Shown piece by piece: positions 47,618-55,703 of a stretch of 64,000 nucleotides of DNA. Where the stretch lies: NCBI GenBank assembly GCA_022641835.1, contig CP048719.1, positions 682,001 to 746,000 on the forward strand. The letters run 5' to 3'. Position 1 is the stretch's first letter, and each line of letters starts with the position of its first letter. The notes beneath the pieces were generated by a model. It made no database searches, had not been told where the DNA came from, and saw only the letters and a program-made list of their open reading frames with translations. A program made the translations under genes and the position numbers. The stretch comes from Petasospora fabianii. Its lineage: Eukaryota; Ascomycota; Saccharomycetes; Phaffomycetales; Wickerhamomycetaceae.

Positions 47618-49744
47618 ATGAGATTCTCACACTTGCTGTTGCTACTCCCGACCATAGTGTCTGCCTCAGAGTACCACCACTACTCACATGCCGAGCTTGT
47701 CGTGAATGGATGTAAGACCGCTTTGTCCACGGTTACTGCCTTCTGTGAGAAGGACTCTGTTAAATCATACAAATGTATTTGTAAGACACCTCAGGGTCTT
47801 GGTTCCCTCATGAACTGTGTTTACAATGAGACTGTTGAGTACAGCAGCGGTGTTGAGAACATGGTTCTCGAATACTGTAACACAAAGGGTAAGGCTAAAC
47901 TTACCGTGGAGAAGTTGAGAGATGCTTATGACAATGCTACAGAGTTTGGTTTGGTTGATATCAAAAAGACTGAAGGTTACAACAAAACAAACACAGCCTA
48001 TGTTCCTGTCTACTACAACACCAAGACATACAAGGCCGCATACGAGTCCACATATGTCAGATTCAAAAATGTCGATTGGGCCATGTGGATGGGTTCTGGT
48101 CTTCTTGGTTACTGGGCCGTCATCTTCCTCATAGCCGTCTGTTACAATGTTCTCAACAAGACAGTGTTCCTTCCAAAGTATCTCAGTGCTCATCCAATCA
48201 ACTTGATTAGAAAGTACATTACTCTCCCAGCACTCGTTTCCAAGAGACACACCCACCCATTGCTCATTTTCAGAATCATTGGCGGTTTCATTCCAACTAG
48301 ATTGGAGACCCTCGTGCTCATTGGTTACTTTGCTCTGAACGTTGCCTTTTCCGCCTCCGGTTACGTTTATGTTCCAAATAATACCATCTGGACGATCAGA
48401 GATGCTCAGATGTCGAGATATCCAGGTGACAGAACCGGTATCCTTTGTTTGTTTGGATTCCTCCTCTCTTTCCTCTTTGCCGGAAGAAACAACTTCCTCC
48501 TCTCGCTCACAGGATGGAAGCAGTCTACATTCGTCACTTACCATAAATGGATCTCTCGTATCAACTTCCTCCTTCTCGTCATCCATGGTGGTGCCATGAC
48601 TGTCCAGTCCAAGTCTCTCGGACCTGGCCGTTACGAAGGCCGTCTTCAGAAGGACTGGATGAGATGGGGTATCGTTGCGTGTGTTGCTGCTGCAATCATC
48701 ATGGTAACTGCCGCTTACCGTGTCAGAAAGACCCACTATGAAGTGTTCTTGGCCTGTCACATCATCCTTGTTGTCTTCTTCCTCGCTGGTTCCTGGATCC
48801 ACGCTGCTGATTTCGGATACCAGCAGTTCTGCTACGCTATGGCCGCCATCTGGTGCTTTGACAGATTTGTTAGACTTGTTAGATTGGCATACTTTGGTGT
48901 TCAATCCGCTACTGTCTCAGTTGTCTCTGAAGAAGTCCTCAAACTCACTGTTCCACGTCACACCATGTGGAAGGCATACCCAGGTGCCTTCGGATACTTG
49001 CACTACATCCGTCCAACCACTTTCTTCCAATCTCATCCTTTCACTATTGTTGAAACTACTGATAAGACAATCACTTTCTTCACAAAGATCAAAGGTGGTG
49101 TCACTTCTCAGATCCACCAGCACCTCTCTGCTCACCCGGAAAAGACTGCACAGATCAACGTCTCCGTGGAGGGTCCATACGGAAACCAGAGAAACTTGCA
49201 CAAGTTTGACACTGTGCTGCACTACACTGGTGGTACCGGTATTCCAACTTCGTACGCTTACGTCCTCGATTCTGTGAAGAAGGGACTTAAGCAGCACATA
49301 AAGTTCTACTGGGTCATTCGTAACTGGAAGTCCTTGGACTGGTTCTATGAGGAGCTCAGCAAGCTGAGACAATACGAGAATGTTGAGTGTATCATCTACA
49401 TCACAAAGCCAGAATCCGAGCCTGGTATGAAGCATTTGACATCATCATCTGAGTTGTCTGATGGTTCAGATGAGCATGAGAAGCACACTGATGGTAGCAG
49501 TACTGAAGGTAAAACCGTCACTGCAGGTATGCCACCAAAGGGCTTGGACTTTATTGATTTCAGATACGGAAGACCAAACATTGATGCCATTGTGGAGAGC
49601 GATATTAAGGAGTGCCAGGGCACTTGTGCTATTTTGACTGCTGCTCACAACTCTATGGTTGATGACCTCAGATATGCTGTGTCTCAAAACTTGGATAAGT
49701 CCAAGAACAGAGTTGAATACTTTGAAGAGTTGCAGGCCTGGTGA
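47618..49744 (+). CDS. FRE: Ferric/cupric reductase, plasma membrane
   Basis: FRE-family flavocytochrome of 708 residues from ATG 47618; the upstream GTG codons in frame are ignored. It has a signal peptide (MRFSHLLLLLPTIVSA), then an ectodomain of about 145 residues with Cys pairs and N-glycosylation sites. Around seven membrane helices follow, with two bis-His haem pairs (YHKWISRINFLLLVIHGG near residues 308/321; CHIILVVFFLAGSWIHAAD near 380/394). The FAD-binding HPFTIVE lies near 472 and GGTGIPTSYAY near 537. DFRYGRP and the end RVEYFEELQAW are typical. The usual terminal CG motif of the NADPH site is replaced (LTAAHNSMVDDLR). It reduces extracellular ferric or cupric complexes for uptake. 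Repeated GATA-core elements lie upstream, and a related relic lies 1.1 kb downstream. Confidence 0.94.
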   Translation: MRFSHLLLLLPTIVSASEYHHYSHAELVVNGCKTALSTVTAFCEKDSVKSYKCICKTPQGLGSLMNCVYNETVEYSSGVENMVLEYCNTKGKAKLTVEKLRDAYDNATEFGLVDIKKTEGYNKTNTAYVPVYYNTKTYKAAYESTYVRFKNVDWAMWMGSGLLGYWAVIFLIAVCYNVLNKTVFLPKYLSAHPINLIRKYITLPALVSKRHTHPLLIFRIIGGFIPTRLETLVLIGYFALNVAFSASGYVYVPNNTIWTIRDAQMSRYPGDRTGILCLFGFLLSFLFAGRNNFLLSLTGWKQSTFVTYHKWISRINFLLLVIHGGAMTVQSKSLGPGRYEGRLQKDWMRWGIVACVAAAIIMVTAAYRVRKTHYEVFLACHIILVVFFLAGSWIHAADFGYQQFCYAMAAIWCFDRFVRLVRLAYFGVQSATVSVVSEEVLKLTVPRHTMWKAYPGAFGYLHYIRPTTFFQSHPFTIVETTDKTITFFTKIKGGVTSQIHQHLSAHPEKTAQINVSVEGPYGNQRNLHKFDTVLHYTGGTGIPTSYAYVLDSVKKGLKQHIKFYWVIRNWKSLDWFYEELSKLRQYENVECIIYITKPESEPGMKHLTSSSELSDGSDEHEKHTDGSSTEGKTVTAGMPPKGLDFIDFRYGRPNIDAIVESDIKECQGTCAILTAAHNSMVDDLRYAVSQNLDKSKNRVEYFEELQAW

Positions 49745-50810
49745 TTATTTATTCTGCTCGAGCAGAGATTTTTTATGCATTTTTGATCAGTTTGATTAAG
49801 TTGTAGTATTAGACTCAGGAGGATAATCCAGATACTTTAGTGTTTGAGGTAGCAATGTGCGGCGAAATATAGGATTCGCCGTGCCTACAGTGGCAGCTCT
49901 ATATTGTTCATGAGCTGCATGGCACATATACTGCTTCTTGTGGTTGCAAGTGCTGGTTGCTAGACACCTCCGCACCGGATCACGGCTTACAAGGCTAATC
50001 CAATTCTTGCGTCTCTTACCCATAACACATATTCGTCCCAGAAGTCGAATGATTATCTGGACTAATTACCCAGACACCTCAAAGACATTCTTCCAGTGCC
50101 TTTGCGAGGCTGAGTGAGATCTTCGGCTGGATTGTGGACATTATGATGTTTAGGTGCCACCACTTGCGCTATGCCTGACATGCTTACTGCCCACCGAGCT
50201 GAACGTTAAAATACAGTACCACCATAGTCACTTTACTTCCATTCTTTTGGCCTAACCGGTCTTGATTGGGCCCTCACATTGGCCATTCCTTCCATCGAAC
50301 TTATCAAAGTTATCTGTTTCATCTCGCATTAGGCTACGTCTGGCTCGCTCTCCTGGACGAAGTACAGCAGCATTGCGGGCACAGCATTCGAAGAAGTTAC
50401 CTACTGGGATTTAATATCAAAGGTTCAGGATATAGCATTAAATGCTGTAAGGCTTCTCCATTCAATGGATTGAAAAATCAGAGTAGATTCATTACTAGCC
50501 GAGAGGCATGCTTCTAGTGCCTTGATGTGGCAACGGACGGTCAAGATAACACTTGATTGCCGTTGGATAGCCGCTGCCAACTCGTTAGCTGCGTATACAC
50601 AAGCTACATACGTATTTGGGTATCATTTGATCACTTCGTGAGTGCGTCAAGTATAGGTTCTGTAGTGACTTTAGTAAACCCCTACAGGATTGATAACCAC
50701 CTCTGGATGGAGAAGGCTTCTCGCCATTGATACCACATGAGCAGGATTAGTCAGTAGGTTTACAATTAAGTCAATTAATCTGCAGAGCTTTCGATTAGGT
50801 GAGAAAGCCA
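49745..50810. other. Region between ferric reductase and its relic, 1.07 kb
   Basis: Contains repeat copy C at 50303 and an 83-codon open stretch (50266-50517) in phase with it. No intact gene is recognised. It is probably the decayed upstream part of a duplicated ferric reductase unit. Confidence 0.4.
50303..50327 (+). repeat. Repeated element copy C
   Basis: Identical 15-nt core with copies A and B, then TTTCATCTCGC. A related block (ACTGGGATTTAATATCAAAGG, about 50404) follows in the same order as after copy B, 107 rather than 86 nt away. It lies upstream of the ferric reductase relic. Confidence 0.6.
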
Positions 50811-51017
50811 GAGGCAAGGGTTTTAATACGCCAAAGAAGGGCGATTTCGTTGAGTTCAGATATGCAAGACCAAGCATCGCTGCCTTGTCTTGTTGAGCGG
50901 ACAGCAAACAATGTGAAGGCATCCTTTTCTTTTAATATGGATTAGTCTTACAAGCTTAACAAGGTTAGATACGTGGTGGCCCATGTTGAACACTTTAAGG
51001 GGATGTAGATTTGGTGA
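50811..51017 (+). pseudogene. Relic of a ferric reductase C-terminus
   Basis: Three short blocks in order match the C-terminus of the gene at 47618. GDFVEFRYARPSIAA corresponds to LDFIDFRYGRPNIDA. A stretch after it resembles VESDIKECQGTCAIL in another frame. VEHFKGM then TTTGGTGA corresponds to VEYFEELQAW with the final Trp codon and TGA stop kept. The frame is broken between blocks and the first 600 residues are absent. This is the tail of a tandem copy that decayed by deletion and small indels. It is on the same strand, 1.1 kb past the intact gene. Confidence 0.75.
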
Positions 51018-51187
51018 TCCTGGCCCATTAAAAATACGCGATGCTGATGACAAATGACTACAATCCTGGTCATTACATCAAAGTTGTATTAAAGATGTTC
51101 GTTTAATCATACCAGCGTTAAGTTGAATTGGAATATATGCCAGTGCACAATATGCAAACAAGTTAGATGCAATTATCGTCATCACAA

Positions 51188-52018
51188 CTACTCAGATTTT
51201 TTAGCATCAGACTTCTTAGTCTCGGTCTTTCCACCACGGATCTTCTTAGCAGCAATGGCCACCATCTTTTGGAACCAAAATAGATTAAGTGCATCTAGTG
51301 CAAAGTTGAGACCAACAATAACAATACAGAGGAACCATGATACTTCGTCCTTCACAGCCCACATATCAAACACGACGAGGTAGATGGCGTAGAAACCCCA
51401 GACAATACGGACAATGAAAAAAGTGATGATCACGAGCAGACCATTGATAGCGACAAACTTTGGTGAGACAGTACCAGCTGGGAGTCTACTAACAAACCAA
51501 TTAATGTTGACGAAGGGGGTTGAAAGTTCAAAAGAGAGGAAACTGGCAACCCATCCGAGGCAGAATGGGCGTAGTGTAGAGGAGAAGACAAATAGTGCAG
51601 CAACAGCATGGAGTAGGAAACCGACACCAAAGAGCTTGAAATACTTGAGACACACCCAGAGATCCCACACGAAGTAACCGATGGTGATAGAGCTCACAAA
51701 AGCGGCGTAAGGGGTGTAGTTCAGCACGGAACTCTCATTGAGATGCTTGTCTCCGATGAGGGGAACAATTGACCAGATGGAGATGAGACATTGCACCATC
51801 GACACGATGTGGATGTCAAAGTTGGCCTTACTCTTCTTGCTCTGCTCTTCGTAATGCTTGCCAAATAGGGCATGTGAGATGTAGGGGGATGACATGTAGA
51901 GGATTTGGTAGAACACGATAGATCCGAGGATCTCGTGTGCGTGTGCCTCGTAGTAATTACGAGGCTCCTTGAAGAAAGGGTTCATCTCAAGGAACGGATC
52001 GTAAGCCTCAATGAGCAT
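51188..52018 (-). CDS. TDA4: TLC-domain ER membrane protein
   Basis: The 276-residue protein starts at ATG 52018 (MLIEAYDPFLEMNPFF); an upstream open stretch in frame has no ATG. It has about six to seven membrane helices of the TRAM/LAG1/CLN8 (TLC) type: EILGSIVFYQILYMSSPYIS, HIVSMVQCLISIWSIVPLIG, TIGYFVWDLWVCLKYF, the conserved FLLHAVAALFVF with His, and FELSTPFVNINWFV. A Lys-rich cytosolic tail (KKIRGGKTETKKSDAKKSE) ends it. Length matches S. cerevisiae Tda4 (YJR116W, 279 residues), the neighbour of STE24, which lies 7 kb away here. TLC proteins act in lipid sensing, transport or synthesis; the function of Tda4 is unknown. Confidence 0.85.
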   Translation of the reverse strand: MLIEAYDPFLEMNPFFKEPRNYYEAHAHEILGSIVFYQILYMSSPYISHALFGKHYEEQSKKSKANFDIHIVSMVQCLISIWSIVPLIGDKHLNESSVLNYTPYAAFVSSITIGYFVWDLWVCLKYFKLFGVGFLLHAVAALFVFSSTLRPFCLGWVASFLSFELSTPFVNINWFVSRLPAGTVSPKFVAINGLLVIITFFIVRIVWGFYAIYLVVFDMWAVKDEVSWFLCIVIVGLNFALDALNLFWFQKMVAIAAKKIRGGKTETKKSDAKKSE

Positions 52019-52472
52019 GGTCGTAGGATCTAAGGGAAGACTGTGAAAGAGCGTAGGACAGACGTGTTCAGAGTGTACCAGATGTCTGGCTCCTCCCTGA
52101 TGACCCCTTTTAAAAGATGGGTACAGCTGCACCGAACCGACGGTAATTGGGTACGAAACACCCGAACACCACCAAAAATCACCCCCTCTGTCCGGGGGAT
52201 CTCAAAAGGTTTGCTTCTCCGCAATAGAACCATATTAACTAAGTCTTTCATGAGGTTTTCCCATTCCACTTCTACTTCTCTAGTATTCTCCGTGATTCAT
52301 AATGACCTTCCTGGCGATGCTAAAGCCACAGTTACTGCACCCCCGCGTTTGGCCAAGGTCACGTGCTCCCCGATTAAACGCACATGCTTTTTTTTCCAAC
52401 TCGATCAATAACATCTCCCTTATAACCACCAACTTGAGAAGACCCCAGTCCACGACACATCCTACAAATACA
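52019..52472. promoter_or_regulatory. Divergent promoter region TDA4 / ADO1
   Basis: 454 nt. An E-box GTCACGTG at 52358-52365 lies about 108 nt before ADO1, followed by a T-rich and then CA-rich leader. An in-frame ATG at 52302 would add 57 residues to Ado1, but homology starts at 52473. Confidence 0.45.
52358..52365. promoter_or_regulatory. E-box GTCACGTG upstream of ADO1 (Cbf1-type)
   Basis: Exact GTCACGTG. Cbf1 with Met4 drives sulfur and methyl-cycle genes in S. cerevisiae, and adenosine kinase removes the adenosine produced by that cycle, so the site is plausible. Confidence 0.4.
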
Positions 52473-53513
52473 ATGTCCTTCCCACTCGTTGCTCTTGGTA
52501 ACCCACTTCTCGATCTCCAGATCGACACAACCACTGAGGTTCTCGATAAGTACGGCCTTAAGGCCAACGATGCCATCCTCGTCGAGGAGAAGCACATGCC
52601 AGTCTTCGAGGAGGTTCTCGCCAACCCAGACAAGAAGATCGTTGCCGGTGGTGCTGCCCAGAACGCTGCTCGTGGTGCTCAGTACATTCTCCCAGAGAAC
52701 TCTGTTGTCTATTTTGGTTCTGTTGGTAAGGACAAGTACTCTGAGCTTTTGCTTGAGGCTAACGCTAAGGCTGGTGTCAAGACCCTTTACCAGTTCCAGG
52801 ACAAGTATGAGACTGGTAAGTGTGCCGCTCTTATTACCGGTCACAACAGATCCCTTGCCACTGACTTGGCTGCTGCCAACCACTTCACCCCAGACCACTT
52901 GAAGAAGCCAGAGAACTGGGAGTATGTTGAGAAGGCCAAGTTCTTCTATATTGGTGGTTTCCACTTGACTGTCTCCCCAGAGGCTATCTACACTCTTGGT
53001 CAACACGCTGCTGACAACAACAAGGACTTCTCCTTGAACTTATCTGCTCCATTCATTCCAGAGTTCTTCAAGGATGTGCTCGACAAGTCTATCACTTTTG
53101 CCAACTATGTCATTGGTAACGAGACCGAGGCCGCTGCCTACGCCAAGTCCCACTCTCTTGAGACTGAGGACTTGACAGAGATTGCCAAGTACATTGCTAA
53201 GGAGCCACGTGTTAACGAGAAGAAGAACAGAACCGTCATCATCACTCACGGTCTTGAGCCAACCATCGTTGTCACTTACGACGCCGCTGCCGACTCATTC
53301 ACCGTCAACGAGTACCCAGTCCACCCATTGGAGGCCTCCAAAATCGCCGACACCAACGGTGCTGGTGATGCCTTTGCTGGTGGTTTGCTCGCCGGTCTCG
53401 TTGCTGGTGATGAGATCTCTGCTGCCGTTGACAAGGGTCAGTGGTTGGCTAAGCTCTCCATCCAGGAGGTTGGCCCATCCTTCCCATACCCAAAGCAGAC
53501 CTACTCTGCTTAA
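52473..53513 (+). CDS. ADO1: Adenosine kinase
   Basis: Phosphorylates adenosine to AMP, clearing the product of S-adenosylhomocysteine hydrolysis and so supporting the methyl cycle. The 346-residue PfkB-family kinase starts MSFPLVALGNPLLDLQI. The substrate lid region KIVAGGAAQNAARGAQYIL and the GSVGKDKYSELL block are present. The C-terminal PfkB signature DTNGAGDAFAGGLLAGL carries the catalytic Asp near residue 299. Codon use is strongly optimal. In S. cerevisiae ADO1 (YJR105W) is next to ECM27 (YJR106W), found about 8 kb away here. Confidence 0.97.
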   Translation: MSFPLVALGNPLLDLQIDTTTEVLDKYGLKANDAILVEEKHMPVFEEVLANPDKKIVAGGAAQNAARGAQYILPENSVVYFGSVGKDKYSELLLEANAKAGVKTLYQFQDKYETGKCAALITGHNRSLATDLAAANHFTPDHLKKPENWEYVEKAKFFYIGGFHLTVSPEAIYTLGQHAADNNKDFSLNLSAPFIPEFFKDVLDKSITFANYVIGNETEAAAYAKSHSLETEDLTEIAKYIAKEPRVNEKKNRTVIITHGLEPTIVVTYDAAADSFTVNEYPVHPLEASKIADTNGAGDAFAGGLLAGLVAGDEISAAVDKGQWLAKLSIQEVGPSFPYPKQTYSA

Positions 53514-53922
53514 ATTGGCGGACCTGGATGTCCAAAACACAATGGCTTCTTCAACTGATCCATTTGTGATGTTATGATTATGACTTTTCCAACTCTTTTC
53601 CTACTTTCCCTGCCGTTCATCTTGTGAGCTATGCTCGCTCTGTCGGCTTCTTTCTTCTTTCCAAGCATCTACTAATTCAACATTTGGGGGTAATAAAACA
53701 AAAATAGATAATATGTGAGCTCGTCAAATTGATTGGGCCCATCTAACACTGTGTCGTAGACCTTTTGGACCTATCTGACCGATGATCTGGGCCCTCTATG
53801 ACGTGCCCGTACCATCTTCGCGAACTTGAACTTTACGCAGAGACCGTCTCTTCAATTATCAACAACATGTTTGATGGTAACTCTCTAAATCGAAACCCCT
53901 TATTCGAGTACAGCACTTCATA
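53514..53922. other. Intergenic region ADO1 / MED17, 409 nt
   Basis: Tandem genes. The distal part holds a short upstream open frame (53867-53923). No other feature seen. Confidence 0.4.
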
Positions 53923-53923
53923 A
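53867..53923 (+). promoter_or_regulatory. Upstream ORF whose stop overlaps the MED17 start
   Basis: ATG at 53867 begins an 18-codon frame that ends with TAA at 53921-53923, overlapping the MED17 ATG by one base (TAATG). If transcribed, it could reduce MED17 translation or permit reinitiation. Confidence 0.35.
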
Positions 53924-55644
53924 TGGCGACTGAGCAATTAGCTGATATCCTGCTTACGATTGACCCGAAGCTGGTTGATGAGCATGTTGATGCCTTCCTC
54001 CTCGATGAGTAAGTTTCACAGAAGGTACACCTCTCCATGAACATTGAACTAACAATCACATTCTGCAGGGACAAACTGACCCTACCACAGCTTCTACCTC
54101 GCATTATTCACGAGCGTGGACAATTCACTAATATCACTGAGTCATCTTTAGAGCAAGAACTTCGAGGTGACAGTAGCCTACCCGATGAAGACACAAATAT
54201 GGAGGAGACCGATCTCAACTCGGAAAGTTATCCAAATACATCAACGCAGACTAGCACAACTACAAATGAGGAATTCTACAAGAAAAAGAATGAAGTGCTC
54301 AAGCATATCTCTATTGCGCTCAATGAATCCTCACTTGCGCTTGATTTTGTATCCTTGCTGATTAGTTGCGTCAGACCTGCTGCTGGTACGATATCCATGA
54401 GTTCTCATCTCAAGAAGTTCGTCCCACCAGGATCACTTAATGCTGACAAAGTCAGCGTTCAGATTACCCCAGAGCAGAGAGAGGATATGTATAAAGAGCA
54501 GAAGAATGTTGGTCAAGGATGGAAACTCTCGAGTCTTGAAAGCTCTTCGACAAATTTGAGAAGTGCAAGTGCAAGACTATGTGAAGAGGTTCAGAGGGAA
54601 AGGGTGTTTTGGGATACTATCAAAAAGAACTTTAATGAAAAGGAAATCCTATACAAGACAAGGGACAAGACTTCTGGAAAGAGGCTGTTTGCAGTGAAGT
54701 ATGGCTATGAAGATTCTGGGTCCACTTACAGAATCACCGGTAACGCGATGCTCAAGCCTCTCCAGGATGATCGCATTGAGTTTGTCCCACTCAGTTCTAG
54801 GGGTGGCGGGGTGAAGAGAATTGTGAGAGTAAGGATTTTGAGGAAAGAAGAAAATGATGACGATTATTCCATTGTGGGTGAGTCGAGAACAGATGGCGGC
54901 TTCGCCAATGATGATTCCATCAAGACACGCATTGAAAAGGCTAGATTCTTCATCTTTGAAGAGGAGCTCTTCTCACAGTTGATTGATGAGGCTACAGGAC
55001 TAATTGCATATAATGTCAAAGCCGAGAGTGAGTCTAAGATCAGTATTGGTCTTCAAGATGAAACGATTGAGATTGAGCACGTTGAGTATGAAGAGGATAA
55101 TGTTGACAACGGTGACAGGGCACCAAAACCCGAGGATGATAGAGCAGAGATGTGTGTAACCTTCCTGCGACTCATGCTAACTGTGAAGCACAAAAAGAAC
55201 TTGGAGTCCAAGAAACAGCTGACGGTTATCAAAGCGTCGTCGAGCTCGAGAAACCTCATGAAACCGTATTCACTAATTTTAAGACCACTGGTTGGCCACT
55301 TTATCCACGAGCACATGATACAACTGCTTTACTCAATGGTAAAGAACCTGTTGCATAATGTTGATGGCGCACAGTTCAAGCTGAGAAGGTATATCAACCT
55401 GAACAAGGAGGAGCTGAAGAATGACCCAATGAAGAGGATTTCAGAACCAGCTGTGTCAAAGTTCACACTCAAGGTCCCACAGAAACTGAAAATTGTTCTC
55501 GAGCTCAACTCATTTGATCTGGTAAATTTCAAGGTAAATACTACCACTTTTGTATCAGGTAAAAAGGTTTTTGAGTCCACATTCGAAGACATCAGACAGA
55601 TTGAGGAGTGTCTGGAGTGGCTGATCGCTGACTACTCGGGATGA
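53923..55644 (+). CDS. MED17: Mediator head subunit 17, one intron
   Basis: Exons are 53923-54008 and 54069-55644, giving 553 residues. The 60-nt intron has a GTAAGT donor, ACTAAC branch point at 54048-54053 and TGCAG acceptor. Splicing adds MATEQLADILLTIDPKLVDE to the body. Med17 (Srb4) is the central scaffold of the Mediator head and contacts RNA polymerase II. Matching blocks are DKLTLPQLLPRIIHERGQFTNITESSL, then HISIALNESSLALDFVSLLISCVRP, and VGQGWKLSSLESSSTNLRSASARL near the middle. The end is IEECLEWLIADYSG. A uORF overlaps its start. Confidence 0.92.
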
Positions 55645-55703
55645 TCATATTTAGATTATAAATTATTGTCATTAGTCATTATTAGAATATTAGAAAACCT
55701 TAC

